64,000 nt of DNA, taken from NCBI GenBank assembly GCA_905116865.2, contig CAJHNH020004569.1, positions 267,001 to 331,000 of the forward strand, read 5' to 3'. The notes under the pieces are model-generated. The model ran no database searches. It was not told the DNA's origin and was given only the letters and a program-made list of their open reading frames with translations. The translations under genes were made by a program, and so were the position numbers. Origin of the DNA: Candidula unifasciata (Eukaryota > Mollusca > Gastropoda > Stylommatophora > Geomitridae). The first letter of the stretch is position 1; each line of letters opens with the position of its first letter. This document shows, piece after piece, positions 31,422 to 44,049 of this stretch.

Positions 31422-34400
31422 CTAGTCTGGGGGAACAATAAACCCAACATTCAAAGTCTTGCTCATATGTACAATCTTCACTTCTGCTTCAACTTCTGGT
31501 GTTTCTAGATCTGCTGCCAGGTGGCCATCACTAACTCTATCAGACAAGATCACATCTGAAGGATAACTTTTGAAATCCAATGTGGCAATTACATCTGCAG
31601 TGCTGAGCTGCTGTGAGCTGCTGCCAGAGTTTTCTGGGCTACTGTGTGAGGTATCCTTGTGTAGTTTGTTGAGTAGATGATTGACACAGTCAGCTGGCTG
31701 TACATGGTGATCACTGCTATCTTGACTGAGATTCAAAGTGATGTCTTTGTTTGATGCACTGGCTGGCTCTGGCAGGATCGAGGGTAGATCAGAGAGTGGG
31801 TCAACAGCTGGTAAGGCTGCAGGCAAGACACCAGACCTATCTTTGGGGTTTTTCACACAGATGTTGGCTTTACCAGATGTGACTGTGCTAAATGAAATAA
31901 CTGGTGAAGATGTGGTTCCCGTATTTGATGGTATAATTTCTGATAGTATAGTTTCTGATGGTATCATTTCTGATGGTATCATTTCTGATGGTATCATTTC
32001 TGATGGTATCATTTCTGATGGTATCATTTCTGATGGTATCATTTCTGATGGCATCATTTCTGATAGTGTCATTTCACTGTTGTTAGAAGCTGGAAATTCA
32101 GGTGGTATACCCTCAATGCTTGTACTAGATGGCATTGCCTCGTTGCTCTGAAGAAGCACACAGTCTGAGGCAATGACTTCATTATTAGCACTAGATGATG
32201 ATTCTGAGGGTAGTTTTTCAATACTTGAACTAGATGAATGTTCTGGTGCCGGTGCCTCTTCGTGGGCGCTGCAGACAGACTGCTGCTGAGTCTGTCTCTG
32301 TGAACGAATCAGTGTTGGTAGTTTAGAAGTCATGTGACTTTTCTGTCCAACCGGTGACAGCTTTTTTGCTCCATTGCCAGGCTTTGATTGAGAAGACAAT
32401 GTTAACTTTAAAGAATGACTCACCTGCTGTAAATTTATTGGACTTTCAGCTTCCAGGACATTCTCTCTCACCCTGTCTTGAAGTGAGCAGACTTCACCTT
32501 TCTTTGTATCAAGTTTGGACATAATATTTGCTCCTGGTCGTGAACCCTGTGAAACTGCCTGGTAGCCGAAATGACTTGCATTTTGTAGCATCGTTCTTTG
32601 GTTTTGAACTCTAGCATACATTAATTTGGCTTCAAACAGATGATATTCATTTTCACTGTCAATTCTATCTAGACTACGTGCCTGAACAGATGAATCGAAC
32701 CTGTGTCTATCTCTACTGCTGGCTCTCACTTTAACCTCTGTGCCCTTTAGCAAGTTTGCGATTTTCTGGCTTCTAGATGGCGATGATTCTGAGATGCTTC
32801 TGGACATTCTTGTTTCCCGAGATTTATCTGTGCGTCTGCCAGAATGTGGGGACGTTTTCGAGATTAAACCAGTTCTAGTTGGTGCAGATATTGCCCCAGA
32901 TGATGCAGCAGATCTGTTGCGAGCTCCAGTAATTCCGATGGGTAATGTCCTCTCATGTTTCCCAACCTGGAGTTTACTTGCAGCAGATCTGGAAGACATG
33001 CTTCCAGGAGGTTCAGGAAGGTAGACATAGGAGGCGATCTCTAGAATCCTTAACTGGATCTGCTGAGGGAGCACGGCCCACTGCTTGGATCTTGTCACAT
33101 GGTGAATGTGTGTCCTGAAGAACTTCTCACAGCATTTGATCATAGCCTGCAGCAAGGCAGTTATTTCTTCATCTGAGCTCTCAGGATTAGAATGGAACGC
33201 TTCTAGTTTTATCAAAGTCTGAAAAACTTGACAAGCTGTGCCCACAGAAAGGGAATTGATAACTGAGTACAAGATTTCTTCCAGCACAGAAGCTTTCCAT
33301 GATGCTACTTGGGCCCAGAGTAAAAACTCCTTTGTTTTCAGAACATCCACAAAGTGGGAGGATGTATACTCGATTGCGGCATCCATTAGTCTTGTCACCA
33401 GATACAGAACCGTTTCCGTCCATTTGATACGAGGTAGACTTGAAATTAACTTATTGCACTCAATTATAATATCCAGGACGTTACTTGGGGTGATCTCAGA
33501 CAAGATACTCTCAAAACATAACTGGTGGATGGAATCTTCTAGTGCAGAGAAAGTCTTTGTTGGCCACACCTTTGTGAAATACTTGGATATCCATTTTAGG
33601 CATCGTGCCTGAAGGTCTTCTAGATGGAAGTTGTAGCACAGAACGAGAGCTTCGGAAGTTGTAGTCACACACGCTGGGCATGGTTTGTGGAAGAAGTGAC
33701 AGAGGTCCTTCTTCACGTAGAATGCCAGGACTGTCCTGAAAGTCAGAACACCGTACATATCTGCAATAATGAAGAGCTCCTTCAGGTTGGAGGGCACACA
33801 CAGACTGATGACCCCACCGTACAGAAACAGCAACAGCTGCTTGACTGCCTGGGGGGTTACAGCTTCAAGGTTCACTGTCGCCATCTGGCTCTCTGACCAC
33901 TGCCCCCCAAACATGGCCAAGAAATATTCACAACGGGCAGACAGGACACATTTGTGAGCCATGAAGTGGACACCGTCCACCGACAAACAACAATCACAGT
34001 TGTCTTTGTGTAAGTACATATTTAACAAATCCCTGCCCAGTGGACTGCAGGTTTTATATTCATCTGGAGCAGCATCTGATGTCACTAAATCACAGAGGGG
34101 TGTCTTCTCATGGCTAACAGGTTCAGAAGGTTCTGTCAGAATCTGACTGGTCATCCGCAAGTATCCATCTTCAACCTCATGATTTCTTTTTCCAGCATTG
34201 TCGGTTAAACTTTTTGATACATCTAAGTTCAAGAAATCCTGACCTACACAAGTGTCAACTGAAGTATCATCTGCTGAATTCACTATCTCTGCTTCTAGCT
34301 GGAGATAATCCAACAACTCAAGCCTGTCCTTATCCAAGATACTGCAACCACTCACTTCATGTAACAGCAGTGGTGTCTCTAAGTCCCTAAATGAACTAAC

Positions 34401-37400
34401 ACTACAGTGAACCACCTCAGGATGTACCAGCAGGTTAGTGAGCTCTGCTCCTGTTCCGTGTGTAAGTTGTGGCTCCAACAGGTCATTAGCTGAACAAACA
34501 CTGGAGGAAACCACCTCAGGATGTAACAGCAAGTTAGTGAGCTCTGCTCCTGTTCCGTGTGTAAGTTGTGGCTCCACCAAATCACTAGCTGAACAAACAC
34601 TGGAGGAAACCACCTCAGGATGTAACAGCAAGTTAGTGAGCTCTGCTCCTGTTCCGTGTGTAAGTTGTGACTCCACCAAATCACTAGCTGAACAAACACT
34701 GGAGGAAACCACCTCAGGATGTAACAGCAAGTTAGTGAGCTCTGCTCCTGTTCCGTGTGTAAGTTGTGACTCCACCAAATCACTAGCTGAACAAACACTG
34801 GAGGAAACTACCTCAGGATGTAACAGCAAGTTAGTGAGCTCTGCTCCTGTTCCATGTGTAAGTTGTGACTCCACCAAATCACTAGCTGAACAAACACTGG
34901 AGTGAACCACCTCAGGATGTACCAGCAGGTTAGTGAGCTCTGCTCCTGTTCCGTGTGTAAGTTGTGACTCCACCAAATCACTAGCTGAACAAACACTGGA
35001 GAGAACCACCGCAGGATGTGCCTGAAGCTCAGCCAGCTCTGTGCCTTCTCCAGGTGATAAACTTGATGGCAGGGCCTGGCAATCTTCACTCCAATGACTG
35101 GACACAGATATAGATTCTACTACTTGTGGAATCTTACTTCTTGTGATTACTGTCTGACTTTCTGTATGTGCTGCATTATTTATAGCAGGTGATATCTTAC
35201 TTTCTGAATATGTGGTGCCATTTACTACAGGTGATGTATTCCTTTCTGCGGGGACTTGAGGTGATGAGAGGCCCTGACTTTCTGCTTGAGCTGTCTTACT
35301 TTCTGCTGGTGGTGCCTTACATTCTGCAGGTGTTGTCTTACTTTCCGCCTGTGCTGTCTTACTTTCCGCCTGTGCTGTCTTATTTTCTGCTGGTGCTGTC
35401 TTACTTTTTGCTTCTGCTGTCTTACATTCAACTTGTGTTGTCTTACTTTCTGCTTGTGCTGTCTTACTTTCTGCTGGTGGTGTCTTACATTCTGCAGGTG
35501 TTGTCTTACTTTCCGCTTGTGCTGTCTTATTTTCTGCTGGTGCTGTCTTACTTTTTGCTTCTGTTGTCTTACTTTCAACTTGTGTTGTCTTACTTTCTGC
35601 TTGTGACTGTGCTGTCTTACTTTCTACTTGTGCTGTCTTACTTTCTGCTTGTGCTGTCCTACTTTCTGCTTGTGCTGTCTTAATTTCTGCTTGTGCTGTC
35701 TTACTTTCTACTTGTGCTGTCTTACTTTCTGCTTGTGCTGTCTTACTTTCTGCTTGTGATTGTGCTGTCTCACTTTCTGCTTGTGCTGTCTTACTTTCTG
35801 CTTGTGATTTTGCTGTCTTACTTTCTGCTTGTGCTGTCCTACTTTCTGCTTGTGATTGCGCGGTCTTACTTTCCGCTTGTGTTGTCTTGCATTCTGCATG
35901 TGTCTGTGCTGTTTCACTATCTGCTTGTGATTCCACTGTCTTATTTTCTACTTGTGATGTCTTACTTCCTACTTGTGCTGTCCTACTTTCTGCTTGTGAT
36001 GTCTTACTTTCTGCTTGTGCTGTCCTAATTTCTGCTTGTGATTGTGCTGTCTTACTTTCTGCTTGTGTTGATTTACTTTCTGCATGTGCTATTTTATTTT
36101 CTGCTTGTGCTGTCTTACTTTTTGCTTCTGCTGTCTTACATTCAACTTGTGTTGTCTTACTTTCTGCTTGAGCTGTCTTATTTTCTGTTTGTGAATGTGC
36201 TGTTTTGCTTTCTGTCCGGACTTCAGGTGATGAGAAACCCTTACTTTCGATTAGTGCTGTCATACTTTCTGCTTGTGCTGTCTTACTTTCTGCTGTCATA
36301 CTTTTTGCTTGTGGCTGTGCTGTCTTACTTTCTGCATGTGACTGTTCTGTCTTTCTTTCTGCTTGTGATTGCACTGTCTTACTTTCTACTTGCGATGTCT
36401 TACTTTCTGCTTGTGCTGTCTTACTTTCTGCTTGTGATTGTGCTGTCTTACTTTCTGCTTGTGCTGTCTTACTTTCTGCTTGTGCTGTCCTACTTTCTTC
36501 TTGTGCTGTCTTACTTTTTGCTTGTGCTGTCCTACTTTCTGCTTGTGATTGTGCTGTCTTACTTTCTGCTTGTGCTGACTTACTTTCTGCTTGTGCTGTC
36601 CTACTTTCTGCTTGTGCAGTCTTACTTTCCGCTTGTGTTGTCTTACATTCTGCTTGTATCTGTGCTGTTTCACTTTCTGCTTGTGATTGCACTGTCTTAC
36701 TTTCTGCTTGTGTTGTCCTACTTTCTGCTTGTGCTGTCCTACTTTCTGCTTGTGATTGTGCTGTCTTACTTTCCACCTGTGTTGTCTTACTTTCTGCTTG
36801 TGCTGTCCTACTTTTTGCTTCTGCTGTCTTAAATTCAACTTTTGTTGTCTTACTTTCTGCTTGAGCTGTTTTATTTTCTGTTTGTGAATGTGCTGTTTTA
36901 CTTTTGCTCTCTGTCCGAAATTTCAGGTGATGTGTCTGTGCTGTTTCACTATCTGCTTGTGATTCCACTGTCTTACTTTCTGCTTGTGCTGTCTTACTTT
37001 CTGCTTGTGCTGTCCTACTTTCTGCTTGTGCTGTCTTACTTTCTGCTTGTGCTGTCTTACTTTCTGCTTGTGCTGTCTTACTTTCTGCTTGTGGCTGTGC
37101 TGCCTTACTTTCTGCATGTGACTGTTCTGTCTTTCTTTGTGCTTGTAATTGCTCTGTCTTACTTTCTGCTTGTGACTGTGCTGTCTTACTTTCTGCTTGT
37201 GACTGTGCTGTTTTATTTTCTGCTTGTGTTGTCTTACTTTCTGCTTGTGTTGTCTTACTTTCTGCTTGTGTTGTCTTACTTTCTGCTTGTGTTGTCTTAC
37301 TTTCTACTTTTGACTGTGCTGTCTTACTTTCTGCTTGTGCTGTCTTACTTTCTGCTTGTGACTGTGCTGTCTTACTTTCTACTTGTGCTGTCTTACTTTC

Positions 37401-38265
37401 TGCTTGTGCTGTCCTACTTTCTGCTTGTGCTGTCTTAATTTCTGCTTGTGCTGTCTTACTTTCTACTTGTGCTGTCTTACTTTCTGCTTGTGCTGTCTTT
37501 CTTTCTGCTTGTGATTGTGCTGTCTCACTTTCTGCTTGTGCTGTCTTACTTTCTGCTTGTGATTTTGCTGTCTTACTTTCTGCTTGTGCTGTCCTACTTT
37601 CTGCTTGTGATTGTGCTGTCTTACTTTCCACCTGTGTTGTCTTACTTTCTATTTGTGCTATCTTATTTTCTGCTTGTGCTGTCCTACTTTTTGCTTCTGC
37701 TGTCTTACTTTCTGTACTGACTTCAGGTGATGAGAAATCCCTAATTTCTGCGTCTGATGTATTACCTTGTGTGCGTACAATTATACTGTCTATGTATGTA
37801 TTTTCTGTGGGGACATTGGACAATAAAGCATTCTTACTTTCTATATCTGATGAAATAGTTTTACTTTCTGCACAGACAATATTACTTCCTGCAGGCACAT
37901 CAGGCAAGGAAACGATCTTAGTTTCTGTATACACTGGCTGATCTTCATAGATGCTCTGTTTATCATCATGACTACTATCTAGTGCCTCACAATGCAGCAA
38001 TGGCAGATCTAATGTTTTCCTATCATCCACATCACTGGACTGGCTGGCTCTTCCGTTAGTAATATGTTGTTTTCCTGGTTCTACTTTAAAATTATCTGCT
38101 AGCACAGGAGAATTTGAAAGAACCTCTGTTTCTGGCTGGTGAAAATCAGCAGATGTGGTGTTGTCAAATCCTGTTTCTAACTGTGAAGAGCTCTCTTTAC
38201 ATCTGGGCATGTATTTTATATACTCCTCCAGGAGAAGAGTTGGATCACTCACAGAATAAAGCTGC
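31422..38265 (-). CDS. BTBD8: BTBD8 last exon, 6.8 kb
   Basis: Acceptor CTTTTCTACAG at 38266; open to the stop at 31424-31422. It contains all three coding repeats, the BTB domain and the C-terminal tail. An intronless open frame of this length in repeat-rich DNA is strong evidence of selection. Confidence 0.93.
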
Positions 38266-41200
38266 CTGTAGAAAAGCAGAAAAAATATATATTGCACAAA
38301 AAGATAAATTTTACATCAAATAAAGCTGTTTTTTCTTAAGATATGCCTGTAAATTCAGCTGAAGACTGTCTGATGATGGCCTTTCTGTGTGGGTTTCAGA
38401 GCTCCCATTTTAGGGAGAAAAGCAGCAAACCTACTGCCGACTAACAAGCAAGTTGTAAAAAGTGACTAAGTAGGTTAAAGATAGTTGTGTATCCTTTACA
38501 GGACGCTGCAAAACCAACCCCCAGAATTGTGTGGCTGTTGTGGTTTTTCAAAGCAAATTTACGTCCAGTAGAACTAATTAGAAGATGCTTGCTCAGGTGG
38601 AAAATGGGTCTATTCTTTGTTTTTCCCGAAATGGCAACTAGGAACCCATAGGTGAATTTTTATAAATTTAATATTTGCTACTAATCCAACATTTTTAGAC
38701 CATCAATGTTTCTGCCGGGGGCAAAATAAAATCCTCATATGCACAGTCGTGGCGACAGCACTAGCCATGCGACCTTAAATTCCCCCCCTCCCCACTTTCA
38801 CCGCAGAAGTGGTATATAAAGGCAGTAATTGGCATTTCACAGCCTCTCTAAAGGGAAAAAAAGTCATATTCAGACTAAGAAAATGGCACAGCAGACTTTG
38901 GCAACATATGTTGTGCAGGAACGACAGAGATGTATTCCCGTTGAGCATGGATTCCAACACTTTAAACTACAGGCTGCTAATAGAGAGGTAATTCTGGCCT
39001 GTTCTACCTCAATGCAGACAAAGCTGTATGGTACATGGGGAGATATGGACTGCACTATAGCTAACCGGCTTTCTTGTATACATTTTTTGACAGAAGGATT
39101 GAAGAAGAAGAAGAAGAAGACTACGCAATATTCCTAAAGACAGCAGTGGGTTAACAAATTCCCTTCAGACAACTTCCACTGTGCATAAAGAACAAAATAA
39201 AAACTGCAGCCTTACCTGGCAAATTGAGCCAGCTGGTCACTGCTAAGTCCTGTCATCTCTAAACAGCTTATTTCTGAGTCGCTGTCAGGGTCCAGTATCT
39301 GGGTCAGCCAGTTCTCCTGCCATAAATGCCTGCACCTAGGGGCATACACAGATTATCAACACATCTGTGTGCTCTGCTTTGTGAAGCAAGCGTGTAGCAT
39401 AAAGAAAAAATTCTGCCGTTACTGCTTTTAATTACCACATTTGTGGTGTAGGCAGGAAAAAAGGGGGGTCTGTGAGCCTGAGGATTCGATGCCACACGGC
39501 TAGTGCTGTCATCACACTCTGTGCAGGTTAGAATTATTTGTTTGTGTGCCCCAACAGAAGATAATGGTGTGATTTTGACCACATCACTCACTGAGCGCCG
39601 ACTCTAGCCCTATATGCCCAATACGTTTGAAGGCTTGTTAAATGGTCTTTTACATCTACTTTTTTTTTTTTGGTCCTGTCATTTTCATGGGCACATATAA
39701 TGACACTATAGGACAATATGAGCTACATTAATAACTAAGCCAGAATGGACTAATGACATCATGTTCTTCAACCCATGGTCTACAGGGGGCTGCATGGATC
39801 TCAAGGCATGGTGTCCGCCTCGAATGCTAGAGGTTCCGGGTTTAATCCCTGGTAAGGGCTAGGATTTGTTCACATGAACTTGGACTTCTAGTAATTCCTC
39901 CTGGTCTCTTGGTAGTGACATCGGACGTCCATGTGCATTGTTGCGCATGTAAAAAATCTCTTGGCAATTGGAAATCAAAAAGGGTAGCCTAGCGGTGCTG
40001 TCCGGGCAAAATTTGGAGTTAAAAATCTACCCAAAGTATTTTAGGATCCTCACCGGTGCTACAGAGCCTGTGCACTGTGCTGAGATTCTTCGGACTCAGG
40101 CTTGAGTTAGAAGAACGGAGCACTTATGGGTTACTACCTGTGTGCCATGATGTTGATCCGTTGTTCAAAACCTCAAACCTGGTCTACAGACCAGTAACCA
40201 TCGGGTACCATAATATTACTGGTTTCTGTCACTGAAAGGGGTTTCCAGGGTTTGCACCTGTTTTACTCTGGTCTCTAAGTCAGCAACTGTGGAAGAGACA
40301 AACTACTTACCCGACCCTGTTTCATGGTAAGGCAGACATTTCTGTCAGGCCACCTGGATTTTTCGTGAGTTGCTGTCAATCCGTTGAAGAACACTGGCTT
40401 AGACATATCAGGTATCACATAATGGGGCATACCCTGGGACATACAGAACAAATCATCCGTTGAAGAACACTGGCTTAGACATATCAGGTACCACATAATG
40501 GGGCATACCCTGGGACATACAGAACAAATCATCCGTTGAAGAACACTGGCTTAGACATATCAGGTACCACATAATGGGGCATACCCTGGGACATACAGAA
40601 CAAATCATCCGTTGAAGAACACTGGCTTAGACATATCAGGTACCACATAATGGGGCATACCCTGGGACATACAGAACAAATCATCCGTTGAAGAACACTG
40701 GCTTAGACATATCAGGTACCACATAATGGGGCATACCTGGGACATACAGAACAAATCATCCGTTGAAGAACACTGGCTTAGACATATCAGGTACCACATA
40801 ATGGGGCATACCCTGGGACATACAGAACAAATCATCCGTTGAAGAACACTGGCTTAGACATATCAGGTACCACATAATGGGGCATACCCTGGGACATACA
40901 GAACAAATCATCCGTTGAAGAACACTGGCTTAGACATATCAGGTACCATATAATGGGGCATACCCTGGGACATACAGAACAAATCATCAAAAGCTCATAA
41001 TGGAGCCTACGCTAGGACATGTCATGGAACAAATCATCAAAAGCCCATACCTAGCTTGTACTATGCACTTGTGAGCTCTCACTGAAACTTTCCCATTTGT
41101 GATCAACAGATCGGAATGTATCTCATCCTCCAGCAATCTGGGAACATAATACCAAACACTCTGCATGACTAACTAACACAGTAATGAAGAAATTAACATC

Positions 41201-43077
41201 TGATGCAGTCAAGCAAACCAGGTATTGGGACAGATAGCACCCCCCTCCCCCTTTTCTACAACATAAAACAATCTCAAGCAGGACAAAGAAACATCTCATA
41301 CAAAGTATATTCTTCTTCTTCTCTGCATCTAGTTCTTTGTATGCTCAGATCAGGCTGTCACGTGGACTGTTCACATGTCAGTTGAAGTCCTTCATGGTTC
41401 CCCATAACTTATTCTGCATATTTTGCTTTCAAAGCCAGGTTCCTTTTCATAGTTGTAGGTAGAGTGGGCAGGTCTGCAGAATGTGCTCAGGTGTTTGTGG
41501 TCCTGTCTGACAGGCACACTGTGGAGACTGTACAGTCTTTATATTATGCATGTAGTAGTTGAGCCTGCAGTGTCCTGTTCTTAGGTGGAAAGCTATTGTA
41601 TGTTTTCTGTTGAGTCTGCTAATGGAGTCTTATGGATGTTAACTGTTGATTTGTTTTCTCCACAATTCCTCCAAAAGCATGTACATTCTAATTCTATGCT
41701 ACCAGTAACAGATGAGGTCACTCACAGCAAACCAGAAAAGAAAATTCAACATCCGAGATGACCTAAAGTCATCTACATTGTAATAAGTATAGAATAGTTA
41801 ACAAACGTCTGGTATTGATGAAGTTACTGTTATGTTAAATTAATCTAATTGTGAGGGACGTAGCGTTGTTACTGATGCCTTTCGGTCTTCCCAGATGATT
41901 GTGTAGTGATGTAGTATCATGAATGTGTCAAAGCGATGGGTTGCCAATTATGTGTTTTTTGACATCACAAAAGTTTGACTGTGACACTCAAAGATGACAA
42001 TATGGTGAGAGACAGCCAGTATCAGATTCTTTGACACAAAAGTGACAGTGACATGCACAGATAACAATATGGTGAGAGACAGCCAGTAACAGGTACTTTG
42101 ACACAAAAGTGACAGTGACATTCACAGATAACAATATGGTGACTGACAGCCAGTAACAGATACTTTGACACAAAAGTGACAGTGACATGCACAGATAAAA
42201 ATATGGTGACAGACAGCCAGTAACAGGTACTTTGACACAAAAGTGACAGTGACACGCACAGATGACAATATGGTGACTGACAGCCAGTAACAGATACTTT
42301 GACACAAAAGTGACAGTGACATGCACAGATAACAATATGGTGACAGACAGCCAGTAACAGATACTTTGACACAAAAGTGACAGTGACACGCAAAGATGAC
42401 AATACGGTGACAGACAGCCAGTAACAGATACTTTGACATAAAAGTGACAGTGACACGCAAAGATGACAATATGGTGACAGACAGCCAGTAACAGATACTT
42501 TGACATAAAAGTGACAGTGACATGCACAGATAACAATATGGTGACAGACAGCCAGTAGCAGATACTTTGACATAAAAGTGACAGTGACACGCACAGATGA
42601 CAATACGATGACAGACAGCCAGTAACAGATACTTTGACATAAAAGTGACAGTGACACGCAAAGATGACAATATGGTGACAGACAGCCAGTAACAGATACT
42701 TTGACATAAAAGTGACAGTGACATGCACAGATGACAATACGGTGACAGACAGCCAGTAACAGATACTTTGACATAAAAGTGACAGTGACACGCACAGATG
42801 ACAATATGGTGAGAGACAGCCCATGCGCCTGATTTGCTGTGTGCAATGTCAAGAGTTTTTGACAATGACATCAGAGAAACAGAAAGAAAAAGAAGGAAGA
42901 TTAGCAGGGGGGGGGGTGGGGGGGGGGGGACAATTTTGCTTAGTCCTCATACCCAAGCATTTCCTCTTTCAAATTTCTTGCTACTGTATCCCTCAGCCTC
43001 TGAAATTCCAGATTTGCCTTTTTCTGAAATGCAGAACTGAGCTCTACAGCTGGCATTCTCTCCCGAGGCTTTGCCAT
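31422..43077 (-). CDS. BTBD8: BTB/POZ domain-containing protein 8 (BTBD8) orthologue
   Basis: Exons on the minus strand: 43077-42953 (start codon), 39335-39216, 38265-31422 (stop). Both introns are phase 2 and the sum is 7,089 nt, 2,362 residues plus stop. Predicted order: helical N-terminus; serine/acid-rich linker; an AESKTAQ-type repeat region (about 264-1077); 33-residue repeats (about 1157-1375); a BTB domain (about 1490-1600, with DCCLSVDGVHFMAHKCVLSA and FGGQWSES); a post-BTB helical region with NKLISSLPRIKWTE (near 1696), highly characteristic of BTBD8; a basic/serine-rich tail with an MIPSE repeat (about 2142-2197), ending NVGFIVPPD. In vertebrates BTBD8 occurs as a double-BTB protein and as a long form tied to clathrin/AP-2 vesicle recycling. 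Only one BTB domain is visible here. Further 5' coding exons cannot be excluded. Confidence 0.88.
31920..32085 (-). repeat. Coding 15-bp repeat in BTBD8 (MIPSE)
   Basis: About 10 units of the 5-residue repeat SEMIP, 15 bp each (plus-strand TTCTGATGGTATCAT), with TILSE and IIPSN variants at the edges. Confidence 0.95.
34385..35040 (-). repeat. Coding 99-bp repeat in BTBD8
   Basis: Six to seven units of 33 residues of the form LVESQLTHGTGAELTNLLLH + PEVVSSSVCSASD. Units are nearly identical in DNA; the outer units are more diverged. Confidence 0.96.
35280..37720 (-). repeat. Coding 21/27-bp minisatellite in BTBD8, ~2.4 kb
   Basis: More than 100 units of AESKTAQ (21 bp) with AESKTAQSQ (27 bp) variants, all in one frame without a stop. 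Larger blocks (for example SPEVRTESKTAHSQTENK) recur at different places, showing segmental duplication inside the array. Confidence 0.96.
38395..38790. repeat. Cluster of SINE fragments in BTBD8 intron
   Basis: Family A head fragment at about 38395-38470 (plus), family B fragment at 38488-38575 (TTTACAGGACGCTGCAAAACC), family A head in minus orientation at 38596-38652 and family D piece at 38705-38785. Confidence 0.6.
39216..39335 (-). CDS. BTBD8: BTBD8 middle exon
   Basis: Acceptor GCCCCTAG and donor GCCAG|GTAAGG. 120 nt, phase 2 both sides, encoding CRHLWQENWLTQILDPDSDS then EISCLEMTGLSSDQLAQFAR. It splices in frame to QLYSVSDPTLLLEEYIKYMP at 38265. Confidence 0.82.
39790..40160 (+). repeat. 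tRNA-derived SINE family G
   Basis: Head with AAGGCATGGTGTCCGCCTCG and the B-box-like GGTTCCGGGTTTAATCCC, then a body of about 290 bp. A single copy in this window. Confidence 0.6.
40375..40990. repeat. 76-bp minisatellite, 8 copies
   Basis: Unit CATCCGTTGAAGAACACTGG + CTTAGACATATCAGGTACCACATAATGGGG + CATACCCTGGGACATACAGAACAAAT (in pieces). Units are almost identical; one lacks two C bases. Confidence 0.95.
41335..41720 (-). pseudogene. LINE relic: zinc-knuckle end of RNase H region
   Basis: The minus strand reads AFHLRTGHCRLNYYMHNIKT, SPQCACQTG, then PEHILQTCPLY, the Cys/His end module of Jockey/I-like LINEs, followed by a degraded tail. Confidence 0.78.
41975..42815. repeat. 67-bp minisatellite, ~12 copies
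   Basis: Unit ATACTTTGACATAAAAGTGA + CAGTGACACGCAAAGATGAC + AATATGGTGACAGACAGCCAGTAACAG. 67 is not divisible by three, so all minus frames are open; these are not genes. It lies in the first BTBD8 intron. Confidence 0.96.
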
Positions 43078-43081
43078 CGTC
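42953..43081 (-). CDS. BTBD8: BTBD8 exon with start codon
   Basis: Acceptor TTTGTCCTCACAG at 43082, then GACG and ATG at 43077-43075, so the 5' UTR is spliced upstream. It encodes MAKPRERMPAVELSS...FQRLRDTVARNLKEEMLG, a charged helix of the kind found before the first BTB domain in BTBD8. Donor CTTGG|GTATGA, phase 2. Confidence 0.7.
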
Positions 43082-43149
43082 CTGTGAGGACAAATACAAC
43101 TTGTATTATCTAGCACAGTAGTTCTTAACTAGCTAAGATCTGCAAAGCA

Positions 43150-43960
43150 GTAGAGAAGAAAGAAAAGATGAGAAATATATCCACATTCATTGAGGTAGCA
43201 GTAGAGAAGGGTGGAGAGAGGAGAAATATATCCACATTTATTGAGGTAGCAGTAGAGAAGGGTGGAGAGAGGAGAAATATATCCACATTTATTGAGGTAA
43301 CAGTAGAGAAGGCAGAAGACAGGAGAAATATATCCACATTTATTGAGGTAGCAGTAGAGAAGGCAGAAGACAGGAGAAATATATCCACATTTATTGAGGT
43401 AACAGTAGAGAAGGGTGAAAAGAGAAGAAATATATCCACATTTATTGAGGTAACAGTAGAGAAGGGTGGAGAGAGGAGAAATATATCCACATTTATTGAG
43501 GTAACAGTAGAGAAGGCAGAAGACAGGAGAAATATATCCACATTTATTGAGGTAGCAGTAGAGAAGGCAGAAGACAGGAGAAATATATCCACATTTATTG
43601 AGGTAACAGTAGAGAAGGGTGGAGAGAGGAGAAATATATCCACATTTATTGAGGTAGCAGTAGAGAAGGGTGGAGAGAGGATAAATATATCCACATTTAT
43701 TGAGGTAGCAGTAGAGAAGGGTGGAGAGAGGAGAAATATATCCATATTTATTGAGGTAGCAGTAGAGAAGGGTGGAGAGAGGAGAAATATATCCACATTT
43801 ATTGAGGTAGCAGTAGAGAAGGGTGGAGAGAGGAGAAATATATCCACATTTATTGAGGTAGCAGTAGAGAAGGGTGGAGACAGGAGAAACATATACACAT
43901 TTATTGAGGTAACAGTAGAGAAGAAATATATATTCACGTTTATTGATTCAACAGTTGGAG
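43150..43960. repeat. 51-bp minisatellite, ~16 copies
   Basis: Unit GAGGTAGCAGTAGAGAAGGG + TGGAGAGAGGAGAAATATATCCACATTTATT. Two unit types (GGTGGAGAGAGG and GCAGAAGACAGG) alternate in blocks. It begins about 70 bases upstream of the BTBD8 start exon. Confidence 0.95.
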
Positions 43961-44049
43961 AAAATTTTAAAATAAGGGGGGGATCCACATACAATGAGGT
44001 AACAGAAGAGACCCGAGGAGAAGTATATAACCACATTTATTATTCATTA

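Noticed and set aside
34379..37720. Plus-strand frames opposite BTBD8, such as LSYFLLVLSYFLL strings resembling membrane helices
   Set aside because: They are antisense to the coding repeats. The minus strand has the BTB domain and correct splice joints; the hydrophobic pattern is an artefact of the AESKTAQ repeat.
41988..42871. Three overlapping minus frames of about 250-280 codons
   Set aside because: 67-bp tandem repeat; the overlap in all frames shows it is not coding.
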